Positions 7,603 to 16,508 of a stretch of 64,000 nucleotides of DNA are shown piece by piece. The translations under genes and the position numbers were made by a program. Within the stretch, counting starts at the first letter, position 1; each line of letters begins with the position of its first letter. The DNA lies in contig JAIPJY010000008.1 in assembly GCA_021733925.1 (NCBI GenBank), forward strand, positions 62,001-126,000, written 5' to 3'. Under the pieces are notes generated by a model. That model searched no databases and was not told the origin of the DNA. It saw only the letters and a program-made list of their open reading frames with translations. The DNA comes from Prosthecobacter sp. (GTDB lineage: Bacteria; Verrucomicrobiota; Verrucomicrobiia; Verrucomicrobiales; Verrucomicrobiaceae).

Positions 7603-8415
7603 ATGACTCTCTCCTTCACCAAAATGAACGGCGCCGGCAATGACTTCGTCATGCTGGACAATCGTGACCTTTCCATCTCGCTGACCCAAGAGCAGATCGA
7701 AAAACTCTGCGACCGCCATCGCGGCATCGGCGCTGATGGTCTGCTCTGCGTGGAGCCCGCCACGGCGGACGGCGACTTCAAGATGCGCTACTACAACGCC
7801 GACGGCGGCGAGGCCGAGATGTGCGGGAATGGCGCGCGCTGCTTTGGCCGCTTTGTGAATCATCTGCATGGCGACAAGCTCGTGAAGATCCGCTTTGAGA
7901 CCCTCGCCGGCATCATCTCCGCCGAGTTCGAAGGCGAGCACGTGCGCATCAACATGAGCGCCCCGCACAACCTCAATCTCTCCCAGCACCTCGAAGTGTC
8001 CGGGGCCGGACTGACCGTGCACAGTGTGAACACCGGCGTGCCGCATGCCGTGGTGATGGTGGATGATCTGGAAGCCGTGCCCGTGCGCGAGTGGGGCGCC
8101 TCTCTGCGCTTTCACGAAGCCTTCAAGCCCAAGGGAACGAATGCGAACTTCGCCAAAGTCATCGCCCCCGGCAGCATCGCCATCCGCACCTACGAGCGCG
8201 GAGTCGAGGATGAAACCCTCGCCTGCGGCACAGGCATGGTCGCCTGCGCCCTCGTTTACCACGAACTCACCGGCGAACCCAGCCCCATCAGCGTCCTCGT
8301 CAAAGGCGGCGACACCCTCAAAGTCGGCTTCGAAGAGCCAGACAAGAGCGAGTATGCGAATGTGACGCTGTTTGGACCGGCGGACTTTGTTTTCACAGGG
8401 AGCGTCTCGATCTAA
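7603..8415 (+). CDS. dapF: Diaminopimelate epimerase
   Basis: This 270-residue enzyme interconverts LL- and meso-diaminopimelate for lysine and peptidoglycan. The two catalytic cysteines are in their signatures: Cys74 in EMCGNGARC and Cys208 in ACGTG. The opening FTKMNGAGNDFVMLDN is characteristic. The start is the ATG at 7603. A four-helix-bundle gene with flanking inverted repeats separates it from dapA, which suggests the two dap genes were once adjacent. The 94-bp gap to trpA contains short direct repeats of TTCGTCATTCCT. Confidence 0.96.
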   Translation: MTLSFTKMNGAGNDFVMLDNRDLSISLTQEQIEKLCDRHRGIGADGLLCVEPATADGDFKMRYYNADGGEAEMCGNGARCFGRFVNHLHGDKLVKIRFETLAGIISAEFEGEHVRINMSAPHNLNLSQHLEVSGAGLTVHSVNTGVPHAVVMVDDLEAVPVREWGASLRFHEAFKPKGTNANFAKVIAPGSIAIRTYERGVEDETLACGTGMVACALVYHELTGEPSPISVLVKGGDTLKVGFEEPDKSEYANVTLFGPADFVFTGSVSI

Positions 8416-8432
8416 GCGAGAGCTTTCCTGAC

Positions 8433-8925
8433 GACTGAAAATTGAGAACTGAAAACTGGGAACTGCAAATTGTATGAGTGCGCAGAAGTCATCGCTGGCC
8501 CTAGCGGACGAGATGGAAGAGCGGTTCCTGGAGTTTGCGGCGCGCATTTGCGCATTGGTGGAAGCGCTGCCGGACACCAAGACCGGCAGGCACATCTCCG
8601 GGCAGCTCATCCGCTGTGGCACCTCTCCAGCCCCCAATTACGCCGAAGCCTGCGCAGCAGAAAGCCGCAATGACTTCACCCACAAACTCGGCATTGTGCT
8701 GAAAGAGCTGCGTGAAACTCGCATCTGGCTGAAGCTGTCAGTTAAGACGGCCACTATGAAAACCTCCCGCCTCAATCCGCTGATCGATGAATGCACCGAA
8801 CTGATGAACATCATCGGCAAATCCATCGTGACGGCCAAAGCCAACTCACCCGCCAAGAAGGCCCGCAGAGCCTAGCGGGAGGCCACAATTTCCAATTTTC
8901 AGTTTTCATTTCCCAGTTTTCAGTC
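8433..8925. mobile_element. Putative element: four-helix-bundle gene bounded by 40-bp inverted repeats
   Basis: The 40-bp arm at 8433-8472 matches the reverse complement of 8886-8925 at 33 of 40 positions, both beginning GACTGAAAA and ending AAATTG when read inwards. Each arm is itself built of degenerate AAAACTGGGA/AAAATTG units. The arms enclose exactly one gene: its ATG lies 2 bp inside the left arm and its stop 10 bp before the right arm. The insert lies between dapF and dapA. No transposase or target-site duplication is evident, so mobility is inferred. Confidence 0.5.
8474..8875 (+). CDS. Four-helix-bundle protein (23S rRNA intervening-sequence-protein family)
   Basis: A 133-residue, largely helical protein. 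The segment FAARICALVEALPDTKTGRH followed by ISGQLIRCGTSPAPNYAEA (about residues 22-60) and DFTHKLGIVLKELRETRIWL (about 68-87) match the four-helix bundle/S23 family found in 23S rRNA intervening sequences and, related at fold level, the Avd accessory protein of diversity-generating retroelements. The biochemical role is unknown; a basic surface (KKARRA tail) fits nucleic-acid binding. No reverse transcriptase or variable repeat is nearby, so a DGR is not supported. Confidence 0.85.
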   Translation: MSAQKSSLALADEMEERFLEFAARICALVEALPDTKTGRHISGQLIRCGTSPAPNYAEACAAESRNDFTHKLGIVLKELRETRIWLKLSVKTATMKTSRLNPLIDECTELMNIIGKSIVTAKANSPAKKARRA

Positions 8926-8956
8926 CGACAAATCCGCCCTTTCCCCTATCGCTACC

Positions 8957-9838
8957 ATGTTCGCCGGAACCCACACCGCTATCGTCACCCCTTTTCGCAA
9001 CGGCCAAATTGATGAAGCCGCGCTCAAATCGATCATCGACTTCCAGTTCGACAATGGCGTGACGGGTGTTGTGCCTTGCGGCACCACGGGCGAGTCCCCC
9101 ACGCTCGACTATGACGAACACGAGCAGGTGGTGAAACTGACTGTCGAGTTCGCCAAAGGTCGCGGCATCGTCATGGCGGGCACGGGATCGAACTCCACCC
9201 GCGAGGCCATCGAACTCACGCAGGAAGCCGAAGCAGCAGGTGCCACGGCATCGCTGCAGGTAGCGCCGTATTACAACAAGCCGACGCCTGAGGGCCTGTA
9301 TCAGCATTTCAAGGCCATCGCCGACAACACAAAACTGCCCATCATGCTTTACAGCATCCCGGGACGCTGCGGCATTGAGATCGGTCTGGAAGTACTCGTC
9401 CGTCTCGCGGAAAACTGCCCGAACATCCGCTCGATCAAGGAAGCCGGCGGCAATCCCGAACGCGTCAGCCAGATGAAGCAGATCCTTCCAGCGGACTTCG
9501 AGATCATGTCCGGCGACGACGGCCTCACCCTGCCATTCATGTCCGTGGGTGGCGTCGGCATCGTCAGCGTCGCCTCCAATCTCATTCCGAAGCCCATCAG
9601 CGAGATGGTCCAGTTCGCCCTCAAAGGCGACTACGCCTCGGCGCTGCAGATCCACACGAAGTACTACCCGCTCTTCGCGGCGTTCCTGAAGCTCTCCACG
9701 AATCCCATCCCGATCAAAACCGCGATGTCCCTCGCCGGCCACTGCACGGATGAACTGCGCCTGCCAATGACCGGCATGGAGCCAGAGAAAATCGCCGAGC
9801 TGACCGCCACGATGAAGAAGCTGGGGATCATTGGCTAA
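8957..9838 (+). CDS. dapA: 4-hydroxy-tetrahydrodipicolinate synthase
   Basis: A 293-residue class I aldolase that condenses pyruvate with aspartate semialdehyde, the first committed step to diaminopimelate and lysine. The Schiff-base lysine is Lys161 in SIKEAGG. Tyr132 and Arg137 in LYSIPGR and Thr43-Thr44 in CGTTGES complete the active site, at the same positions as in E. coli. Length is standard. It follows dapF across the four-helix-bundle insert. A GC-rich hairpin follows the stop. Confidence 0.96.
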   Translation: MFAGTHTAIVTPFRNGQIDEAALKSIIDFQFDNGVTGVVPCGTTGESPTLDYDEHEQVVKLTVEFAKGRGIVMAGTGSNSTREAIELTQEAEAAGATASLQVAPYYNKPTPEGLYQHFKAIADNTKLPIMLYSIPGRCGIEIGLEVLVRLAENCPNIRSIKEAGGNPERVSQMKQILPADFEIMSGDDGLTLPFMSVGGVGIVSVASNLIPKPISEMVQFALKGDYASALQIHTKYYPLFAAFLKLSTNPIPIKTAMSLAGHCTDELRLPMTGMEPEKIAELTATMKKLGIIG

Positions 9839-9847
9839 CGACTGTGT

Positions 9848-9868
9848 GGCGCGAGAACGCCTCGCGCC
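9848..9868. terminator. Hairpin between convergent dapA and HD-domain genes
   Basis: GGCGCGAG-AACGC-CTCGCGCC forms a perfect 8-bp GC-rich stem 9 bp after the dapA stop. On the plus strand it is followed by a pyrimidine-rich stretch without a proper T-run, so it is a weak intrinsic terminator at best and may serve both converging transcripts. Confidence 0.45.
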
Positions 9869-9877
9869 GCTTCCCCT

Positions 9878-10390
9878 TCATTCTGAGCTTTTCAGATAAG
9901 GCTCGGCCAGAGGCAGCCAAGGGTGGATCACGCCATAATCGGCGATCTCCTTTCCGAAGGCAGTGCTCATGAAACGGGCGTTGGGAATCATGCCCACCCG
10001 GCCGAGATCAAGCCGGTCAGCATCCCAGCATGAGCCGATCGTGGGATCGTCGTGGTGCTCGCCGTCGGTGTGCCAAATGCAAGCGAAGCGAAACAATTCG
10101 TAGTCCTCATCGGAGAGATCGAAGAGGTGGCCGCGAAAATCCGCCGCAAAATCCGCTCCTCGTTCTCCGTGGCCGGGATCCCAGCCATCGTTCTCGCGCC
10201 GGCTGTCGTGAAAAAGAGCGAACAACCGCACCACATCAATTTTGGCACCTGTCCTCGCAGCCAGGATGCAGCCGTTCCGCTCCACCCGCCGCCAGTGATC
10301 AGGCCCGTGCACAGAATAAGGATCGCGATGATTTGGCGCAAGAGTCACAGCGGTCCAGATGCGGTGGTAGTCGATGGGTAGCGAAATCAT
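9878..10390 (-). CDS. HD-domain family protein (putative phosphohydrolase)
   Basis: A 170-residue soluble protein. HGPDHWRRVERNG (about residues 28-40), LFALFHDSRREND (about 56-68) and DPGHGERGADFA give the ordered His...His-Asp pattern of HD metal-binding phosphohydrolases, with a later IWHTDGEHHDDP and WDADRLDLGR (about 115-135) that fit the terminal metal-binding Asp. Substrate unknown; such small HD proteins act on nucleotides or other phosphoesters. It is convergent with dapA and lies downstream of a small hypothetical gene on the same strand. Confidence 0.75.
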   Translation of the reverse strand: MISLPIDYHRIWTAVTLAPNHRDPYSVHGPDHWRRVERNGCILAARTGAKIDVVRLFALFHDSRRENDGWDPGHGERGADFAADFRGHLFDLSDEDYELFRFACIWHTDGEHHDDPTIGSCWDADRLDLGRVGMIPNARFMSTAFGKEIADYGVIHPWLPLAEPYLKSSE

Positions 10391-10467
10391 TGGTCTCCTG
10401 GCGGTGGATTCGGACTTTTCATAACATTCCTGCCCATGAGATGGGGTTATGCATCAGGATGAAACTT

Positions 10468-10800
10468 TCATGATCTGAATCTGCATCGCTCCAAGTGTTC
10501 ACGAATGGCATGCACCTCTTCTTTGTGAATGAGTCCGTCCTTCGGGCGAATACACAGCCCATCATCCCAAGGATCACCCTCGATCTGAAATGTGTGTCCG
10601 CCCAAAACGAATTCTGCATAGACCCCAATGCCTGTCCATAAATAGTACGGTTTCCGTGGCAGGACCACACCTGGCAGCTGCGAAAGACATTGGTACAGCG
10701 GACGATATTCGATGCCATATACCTCGCAGTAAGTATCTCCATAAACTTGAACTTCCCAAGTCGATGAGGGTTGAAGCAAGGATTTGAAAAAAGCGATCAT
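10468..10800 (-). CDS. Hypothetical protein, 110 aa
   Basis: Not recognised. It is a small soluble protein rich in Tyr, Trp and Cys (for example YGDTYCEVYGIEYRP near residues 20-34), ending in a basic helix, EEVHAIREHLERCRFRS. The central part (YLWTGIGVYAEFVLGGHTFQ) looks like beta strands. Codon use is less GC-biased than the flanking housekeeping genes, which hints at a recently acquired gene. The stop is 77 bp before the HD-domain gene start. Confidence 0.6.
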   Translation of the reverse strand: MIAFFKSLLQPSSTWEVQVYGDTYCEVYGIEYRPLYQCLSQLPGVVLPRKPYYLWTGIGVYAEFVLGGHTFQIEGDPWDDGLCIRPKDGLIHKEEVHAIREHLERCRFRS

Positions 10801-10872
10801 GTGTTTGAGCTGTGCCGTCGCGAACGCAAGCTCATTGTTAACCTCCGCTTGGACTCCCCGCCGTCAAGCTAT

Positions 10873-10895
10873 GACACAAGTGGCATCCACGTGTC
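10873..10895. promoter_or_regulatory. Inverted repeat upstream of the lipoprotein-moeA operon
   Basis: GACAC-aa-GTGG-cat-CCAC-GTGTC is a 9-bp stem interrupted by a 2-base bulge, ending 40 bp before the lipoprotein ATG. Its position suits an operator or a leader hairpin. No matching regulator or second site was identified. Confidence 0.3.
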
Positions 10896-10935
10896 CACGC
10901 TGGACAGCCAGCCGCCGATGCGGCATCAATAGGGC

Positions 10936-11535
10936 ATGAAGTTTCTGCGCCACCTGTGCCTTCCTTTGCTGCTGGGGCTTTCCAGTTGCACCTACATTGA
11001 AAACAAGCTGGGGGGCTTGGCACCCAAAAAATCGTCGAAGGACAAACGCGTCGGCGAGGCCAAGGTGATTGGGGTCATCGAGCTGGTGAACCCGGAGCAG
11101 AACTATGTGCTCATCAATTGTGAGCGGCGGGTGGATATCCCGGCAGGGAGCGAAATCATCTCCCAGGGAGTCAACGGCACCGATGCGAAGCTCAGAGTGA
11201 CGCCGGAACGCAAGGGCAACTACATCACTGCGGACATCACCCAGGGAACGCCACAAGTGCGCGATCTGGTGCTCTATCAGGTCAAGCGCGATGAACAGCC
11301 CGCAGCCACAACGATGACCGCATCGGGCGCCATCGTACCTCTAGCCCCGGTGATGCAGGCCGATGTCATCCCCCCGCTGGATGCCCCATTTCAGCCGATG
11401 GCCCCGGTACAACCTTCGTTCGTCCCGGCACCGACAGCCCCACCGCCGCTGCGCCAAGCGCCACAGTCCCCTGCCCCGCCTCCAGCCGAAGAACCTGCGG
11501 CAGATCTGAGCAAACTGCCGCCCGTCATCCGATGA
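10936..11535 (+). CDS. Predicted lipoprotein with proline-rich tail
   Basis: A 199-residue protein starting [18 protein letters not shown], a signal peptide ending in a lipobox (LSSC) with the modified Cys at residue 18. A small beta-rich domain follows (about residues 42-115: [20 protein letters not shown] and similar), resembling sheet regions that bind nothing obvious. The last ~75 residues are an extended Pro/Ala-rich arm. Its stop overlaps the moeA start as ATGA, so the two are co-translated. Lipoprotein in the envelope; function unknown. Confidence 0.75.
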   Translation: MKFLRHLCLPLLLGLSSCTYIENKLGGLAPKKSSKDKRVGEAKVIGVIELVNPEQNYVLINCERRVDIPAGSEIISQGVNGTDAKLRVTPERKGNYITADITQGTPQVRDLVLYQVKRDEQPAATTMTASGAIVPLAPVMQADVIPPLDAPFQPMAPVQPSFVPAPTAPPPLRQAPQSPAPPPAEEPAADLSKLPPVIR

Positions 11536-12719
11536 TCGCCGAAAGTGAGGCCCTCGCACGTGTGCTGGCAGAGGTGACGCCGCTGCAGGCCGTGCCAACA
11601 CCATTGCTGGACGCGCTGGATCGCTATGCCGCGCAGGAGGCGACCGCCACGGTGCCGATCCCAGCCTTTGATCAATCTGCGATGGATGGCTACGCCCTTG
11701 TCGCTGCTGAGAGCACGACAGCACAACCGCTGCGAGTATCGGGCGAACAAGCTGCGGGGCTGGATGGCGGACAGCGTCTCCAAAGGGGCTGTGCCATACG
11801 TATTTTCACTGGAGCCCCGATGCCCGCCGGAGCCGATGCCGTCATCATGCAGGAAGATGTGCGGCGTGAGGGAGATGCCATCGTCTGCACCGATCCGGTC
11901 GTCGCCGGGGAAAACATCCGGCGCAAGGGGGAGGATCTGTGCCAGGGCCAGTTCGTGCTGCGTGCGGGAGAGCAGTTCACACCCGGACGAATGGCCTTGC
12001 TGGCCTCTCAGGGGCTTGATCAAATCTCCGTGCATGCGCTGCCGCGTGTGGCGGTGCTGAGCACCGGAGATGAACTGGTTCCACCCGGTTCCGGCCCGCT
12101 GCAGGCCGGGCAGATTTACAACACGAACGGACTCATGCTGCGCGGTATGCTGGCGCAGATGGGCATTCGCACCAGCACTCAGGCCCACTGCCGCGATGAT
12201 CTGCACAGCACCACCGAGACGCTGAGGGAACTGCTGCAGACACATGATGTCGTGCTGATCAGCGGTGGTGTTTCCGTCGGTGATCATGATCAGATCAAGC
12301 CCGCGCTGAAAGAGCTCGGCATCGAGCCCGGGCTCTGGCGTGTGAAGGTGAAGCCCGGCAAGCCGTTTCTGTTTGCCCGATCTGAACAATCCTTCGTCTT
12401 CGGCCTGCCGGGGAATCCGGTCTCATCCTTCGTGACCTTCCTGCTGTTCGTGCGTCCAGCACTGCTTAAAATGATGGGAGCTGCCGATGCCCAGCTCAAG
12501 CCGCGCCTGATCCCTGCGACCGCCGGGACTGCGCTCTCCAACCCCGGTGACCGGCCCCACTATCTGCGCGGCACATTTACCCACGGACAATTCAAGCCCT
12601 TCGGCCTGCAGCAGAGCCATGCCCTGCTTTCCCTGAGCCGTGCGGATGCGCTGCTGCGGCTGGAGGCCGGACAAAATCTGCAGGCGGGAGATGCCGCGGA
12701 AGTGTGGTTGCTGGATTGA
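11532..12719 (+). CDS. moeA: Molybdopterin molybdotransferase
   Basis: A 395-residue MoeA that inserts molybdate into adenylylated molybdopterin. Recognisable pieces in order are the N-terminal [11 protein letters not shown] (about residues 45-55), the substrate domain [21 protein letters not shown] (about 178-198), [10 protein letters not shown] (about 245-254), and the [20 protein letters not shown] region before the C-terminal beta domain. It begins within the stop of the lipoprotein gene. It implies that molybdoenzymes are made, but no other moa/moe/mob gene is in the window. Confidence 0.94.
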   Translation: MIAESEALARVLAEVTPLQAVPTPLLDALDRYAAQEATATVPIPAFDQSAMDGYALVAAESTTAQPLRVSGEQAAGLDGGQRLQRGCAIRIFTGAPMPAGADAVIMQEDVRREGDAIVCTDPVVAGENIRRKGEDLCQGQFVLRAGEQFTPGRMALLASQGLDQISVHALPRVAVLSTGDELVPPGSGPLQAGQIYNTNGLMLRGMLAQMGIRTSTQAHCRDDLHSTTETLRELLQTHDVVLISGGVSVGDHDQIKPALKELGIEPGLWRVKVKPGKPFLFARSEQSFVFGLPGNPVSSFVTFLLFVRPALLKMMGAADAQLKPRLIPATAGTALSNPGDRPHYLRGTFTHGQFKPFGLQQSHALLSLSRADALLRLEAGQNLQAGDAAEVWLLD

Positions 12720-12763
12720 TTGGTTGCGCACCCTGCGCGGCCATCCATTCTGCCGGTCTTCAC

Positions 12764-13366
12764 ATGGAACACGTTCTCGTCATCACCCGCCAGCTCTTCG
12801 ATCAACTCGGCAGTTTTCAAGGTTTTCAAGCCGATGCCACGCGCTATTTGCACGCGATGCTGACGCCCGGCGCCAATCACTTCATGGAACGCCCTGCTGC
12901 TGAAAAAGATCCCACTCACAAGCAGCTCATCCCCTATGCCATCTTTCATCATGCGGGCAGTTATGTGAGCTACACTCGCGGCGGCAGCTCGGGAGAGAAG
13001 CGCCTCGTGGCCAAGCGCTCCATCGGCATCGGCGGTCATATCAATCCGGTGGATGCAGCTCAGGACGGCCTTGGTGAAACGATGTACTACAACGGCGTCG
13101 AACGTGAGATGGCCGAAGAGCTGGTGATCGGCGGCACTCATACGCAGAAAGTCATCGGCCTGATCAATGACGACGCGACGGAAGTGGGCAGCGTGCACCT
13201 CGGCGTGGTGCATTTCTTTGACCTCAGCAGCGACGATGTGCAGTCCAATGAAGACGCCATCCAGGACCTGCGCTTTCACACGTTGGAAGAGCTGCATGCC
13301 ATGCGCGACCAACTTGAAACCTGGTCACAGATTTGCGTGGACCATCTCTGGAACGTTCAAAAATAA
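12764..13366 (+). CDS. Nudix-like hydrolase
   Basis: A 200-residue soluble protein from the ATG at 12764. The open frame extends back to a GTG at 12704 overlapping moeA, but MEHVLVITRQLFDQL looks like a natural N-terminus. The middle contains GIGGHINPVDAAQ followed at some distance by REMAEELVIGG, a Nudix box (G-x5-E-x7-REUxEExGU) with an enlarged loop and an atypical first half. The lack of some canonical acidic positions leaves the substrate and even activity open. It lies 44 bp after moeA, probably in the same transcript. Confidence 0.7.
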   Translation: MEHVLVITRQLFDQLGSFQGFQADATRYLHAMLTPGANHFMERPAAEKDPTHKQLIPYAIFHHAGSYVSYTRGGSSGEKRLVAKRSIGIGGHINPVDAAQDGLGETMYYNGVEREMAEELVIGGTHTQKVIGLINDDATEVGSVHLGVVHFFDLSSDDVQSNEDAIQDLRFHTLEELHAMRDQLETWSQICVDHLWNVQK

Positions 13367-13430
13367 TTGATATTGATGCGTCCATAAGAAACGCTTGTCT
13401 CTTGAGGCAACGAGTGTTTCTCTTACTTTA

Positions 13431-14075
13431 ATGGAAGAATCATCACTCAGCGCCGCAGCAACCCCCATCGCTTCGCTGAACCCACCCGCTCCTACCAGCA
13501 GCTCTGCGGAGGATCGCATCCTGGTGGACAGAGCTCAGGCGGGTGACACGCGCGCCTTTGATGACCTCGTGCGTAAATACACGCCCAAGCTCTACGGCTT
13601 GGTTTATAACATGACCTCGAACCGCGAGGACACCGCGGATCTGCTGCAGGATGTGTTTGCCAAAGCCTATCGCTCCATCAAGCGCTTCATGGGCAAGTCT
13701 TCGTTTTACACATGGATCTATTCCATCGCGGTGAACATGACTTTGAACTTTCTTAAGAAGCGCGGACGGCATCACAAAGTCAGTCTTGACGATGTAGATA
13801 CGGGCATTGAGAACGACCCAGATTTCATTCGCGTCACCACGGCCAACTCGGGCACGCTGCGCGAAGTAAACATCCACGAACTGCAGAAAAGGTTGAACGC
13901 AGCCATGATGAAGCTGTCGGAGGATCATCGTACGGTGGTGACCTTGTACGACGTCCAAGGTCTCCAGCATGCCGAAATCAGCAAGATATTAGGAGTCTCG
14001 GAAGGGACTGTCAGATCACGATTGTTTTATGCTCATCGCCTGCTCCAAACTTATCTTGAAGACTTCGTTAAATAA
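13431..14075 (+). CDS. ECF-type RNA polymerase sigma factor
   Basis: A 214-residue sigma-70-family protein from the ATG at 13431; a TTG at 13395 would add 12 residues. Region 2 runs from DRAQAGDTRAFDDLVRKYTP through NREDTADLLQDVFAKAYRSI and TWIYSIAVNMTLNFLKKRG, where the aromatic and basic residues melt and hold the -10. Region 4 is KLSEDHRTVVTLYDVQGLQH followed by EISKILGVSEGTVRSRLFYAH, a helix-turn-helix for the -35. Regions 1 and 3 are absent, as in the RpoE-like ECF group. The gene 45 bp downstream encodes a single-span membrane protein that is its likely partner. Confidence 0.93.
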   Translation: MEESSLSAAATPIASLNPPAPTSSSAEDRILVDRAQAGDTRAFDDLVRKYTPKLYGLVYNMTSNREDTADLLQDVFAKAYRSIKRFMGKSSFYTWIYSIAVNMTLNFLKKRGRHHKVSLDDVDTGIENDPDFIRVTTANSGTLREVNIHELQKRLNAAMMKLSEDHRTVVTLYDVQGLQHAEISKILGVSEGTVRSRLFYAHRLLQTYLEDFVK

Positions 14076-14120
14076 TAACGTTTGCCATCAACACCAAGAA
14101 ACAACAATCCACAGCACGCC

Positions 14121-14639
14121 ATGAGTGAGTTTGAAGACATCCAGCGGTTGATTCGATTGAAGCGGTTTGAACAGCCTGAGGAAGGATTTACCGAAAATTT
14201 TCTCCAGCAGTTTCATCAGAGACAGCGGGCTGAAATGCTGCAGCAGTCGTCTTTGGATTTGTTCCGGGAGCGTCTCGCTACTTGGTGGAGCAATCTTCTG
14301 GTGCCCAAATGGGGCATGGTGGCAGCGGCGGTTTCTGTCTGTGCCATGAGCCTCTGGCTGCTCTCGCATCCTGCCGAAAAGCCCGCCGCGGCACTGACCG
14401 CAGCACCTGTCGTTCCTGAGAAGCCCTTCGTTCTCAAACTGGACCTGAGTGATATTCCCCTGGCACGTATGGCTGAGCATGACGATGCCACGCTGTCCGA
14501 CATGCTGCTTCGCAACCATCTGGAAGTCCGCCCTGCCCTGGAAGGCAATGTGTTGCCTGCAAGTGGCTGGCAGCAGCCCTCGCTGCGCAATGCCACCCCC
14601 GCCGTACAGGCTGGTCTCGAAGGCATGCTGGGCAAATAA
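14121..14639 (+). CDS. Single-span membrane protein, putative anti-sigma factor
   Basis: A 172-residue protein from the ATG at 14121. The N-terminal ~55 residues are cytoplasmic and charged (MSEFEDIQRLIRLKRFEQPE...), followed by one membrane segment (GMVAAAVSVCAMSLWLLSH, about residues 67-85) and an Ala/Pro-rich then compact outer domain. That topology and its place directly behind an ECF sigma gene fit a membrane-bound anti-sigma factor. It lacks a recognisable zinc-binding HxxxCxxC motif, so the role is inferred from context. Confidence 0.65.
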   Translation: MSEFEDIQRLIRLKRFEQPEEGFTENFLQQFHQRQRAEMLQQSSLDLFRERLATWWSNLLVPKWGMVAAAVSVCAMSLWLLSHPAEKPAAALTAAPVVPEKPFVLKLDLSDIPLARMAEHDDATLSDMLLRNHLEVRPALEGNVLPASGWQQPSLRNATPAVQAGLEGMLGK

Positions 14640-14939
14640 GCCCTGCGCTCTTCGGCCAAGGCGGCCAACAGCCCCAGGCAGGTGAAAACTTCCCTTTGCC
14701 AGCAGGGCTCCCCCGGCGTAATCCTCGCTCTGCTCATGGGAAACCGCCCTGACATTTGCCCAACCATCCGAATTAGTTTCGGACTCATCTGCGCCTGACG
14801 CCGCCGGAAGAGTCCGTTGTCATGCATGCCTGCGCTGAATGCGCTCCCGGCAGCCGGCGTCCCGAAACTCATGGCAACCGCTAGTCCGGCCTGTTTTCTC
14901 GTTGCACCCACCTTCCATCTCTTCATTTCCCCTCCCCAC
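14640..14939. other. Intergenic region, 300 bp, before citramalate synthase
   Basis: No gene is supported here. It contains a 7-bp inverted repeat CGGACTC (14780-14786) / GAGTCCG (14810-14816) spaced by 23 bases, and a pyrimidine-rich run just before the downstream ATG. The downstream frame is technically open back to 14817, but that extension has no family similarity. A leader or promoter for the citramalate synthase gene is expected here, though no motif is convincing. Confidence 0.4.
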
Positions 14940-16508
14940 ATGTCTCCAGTTACCATCTATGACACCACCTTGCGTGACGGCACGCAGGGCACCGGCATCT
15001 CCTTCAGCACCCTCGATAAAATCCGCGTCGCGGAAAAACTCGACGAATTCGGCGTGCACTACATCGAAGGCGGCTGGCCCGGCTCCAACCCCAAAGACGC
15101 CGCCTTTTTCGAAGAAGCCGCCAAGCGCTCATGGAAGACCGCGAAGATCACCGCCTTTGGCATGACCCGCCGTGGCAAGATGAAGGTCGAGGACGATCCT
15201 CAGGTCAAAATGCTGCTCGATGCGAAAACGCCTGCGGTCACCGTGGTGGGCAAAACCTGGGCGCTGCACGTCACCGAAGTCTTCCAGGTCAGCTTGGAAG
15301 AAAACCTCGCCATGATTTCCGACACGGTGGCCTACTTGAAAAAGCATGGCCGTGAAGTGCTCTATGATGCCGAGCATTTCTTCGACAGCTTCAAGGAGGA
15401 CCCGGAATACTCTCTCAAAACCATCAAGGCCGCGCAGGATGCCGGAGCAGACCTCATCGTGCTCTGTGAAACCAACGGCGGAGCCTTGCCTGAGTTTGTC
15501 GAGGAGACAACGCGCCAAGTCATCGCTCATCTCGGACGCCCCGTCGGCATTCACACGCATAACGACGGCGGTGTCGGTGTGGCCAACGCCCTCGCGGCCG
15601 TGCGTGCCGGCGCCTGTCAGGTGCAGGGCACGATCAATGGCTACGGCGAGCGCGTGGGGAACTGCAACCTCACCACCATCATGCCCAATCTGCAGATCAA
15701 GATGGGCATCGATCTCGGCATCGACCTCACCTCCCTGCGCGATCTCGCCAACTTCGTCGATGAACTCGCCAACGTGCCGCATGACATCCGCGCCCCCTAC
15801 GTGGGCGTGGCCGCGTTCACGCACAAAGGCGGCCTGCATGTGCATGCGGTGCAGAAACTGGCCCGCACCTACGAGCACGTGGATCCCACGCTCGTCGGCA
15901 ACCAGCGCGTCATCACCATCTCGGACATGTCCGGCCAGTCCAACGTGCTGGTGAAGGCCGAGGGCATGGGCTTCAAATTCGCCAAAGGCGATCCCCGCGT
16001 GCAGACCATTCTCACCGAGGTGAAGCGCCTCGAAAGTGAAGGCTACGAATTCGAAGCCGCCGAAGCGTCCTTCGAGATGCTCATCCGCAAGCAGCTCGGC
16101 CAGCACCAGCCGGTGTTCAATCTGATCGAGTACCACTCCACGCACCGCTTCCACGGCGGCGAGCATGGCTTTGAAACCTGCGAAGCCACCATCAAACTCG
16201 ATGTCGGCGAAAGCCGTGTTTACACCGTCGATGAAGGCGACGGCCCCGTGAATGCACTCGACAATGCCCTGCGCAAAGCCCTCCTGCCCTTCTTCCCAGC
16301 GCTCAAAGACATGCGTCTGGCGGACTACAAGGTACGCATCATCGACGGCGGCACCGGCACGGCAGCCAAGACCCGCGTGCTCATCACCAGCACCGACGGC
16401 AATGCCACCTGGGGCACCGTCGGCGTCAGTTGCAACATCATCGACGCGAGCTGGAAGGCGCTCGTCGATGGCATCGAATACTTCCTGCTCAAGCGGGCGG
16501 CACAGTAG
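14940..16508 (+). CDS. cimA: (R)-citramalate synthase
   Basis: A 522-residue DRE-TIM metallolyase that condenses pyruvate with acetyl-CoA to citramalate, opening a threonine-independent route to isoleucine. It starts MSPVTIYDTTLRDGTQGTGIS; TLRDG carries the metal/catalytic Arg-Asp. The metal-binding HTHND segment and the QGTINGYGERVGNCNL block follow (about residues 205-245), and the C-terminal third is the LeuA allosteric domain. GTGIS in place of the usual isopropylmalate-synthase sequence, plus overall length, points to the CimA group. Its TAG stop is part of a REPIN head (CAG-TAG). Confidence 0.92.
   Translation: MSPVTIYDTTLRDGTQGTGISFSTLDKIRVAEKLDEFGVHYIEGGWPGSNPKDAAFFEEAAKRSWKTAKITAFGMTRRGKMKVEDDPQVKMLLDAKTPAVTVVGKTWALHVTEVFQVSLEENLAMISDTVAYLKKHGREVLYDAEHFFDSFKEDPEYSLKTIKAAQDAGADLIVLCETNGGALPEFVEETTRQVIAHLGRPVGIHTHNDGGVGVANALAAVRAGACQVQGTINGYGERVGNCNLTTIMPNLQIKMGIDLGIDLTSLRDLANFVDELANVPHDIRAPYVGVAAFTHKGGLHVHAVQKLARTYEHVDPTLVGNQRVITISDMSGQSNVLVKAEGMGFKFAKGDPRVQTILTEVKRLESEGYEFEAAEASFEMLIRKQLGQHQPVFNLIEYHSTHRFHGGEHGFETCEATIKLDVGESRVYTVDEGDGPVNALDNALRKALLPFFPALKDMRLADYKVRIIDGGTGTAAKTRVLITSTDGNATWGTVGVSCNIIDASWKALVDGIEYFLLKRAAQ

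Noticed and set aside
8433-8925. Diversity-generating retroelement (four-helix-bundle gene as Avd)
   Set aside because: No reverse transcriptase, template repeat or variable-repeat target is present; the four-helix-bundle family is wider than Avd.
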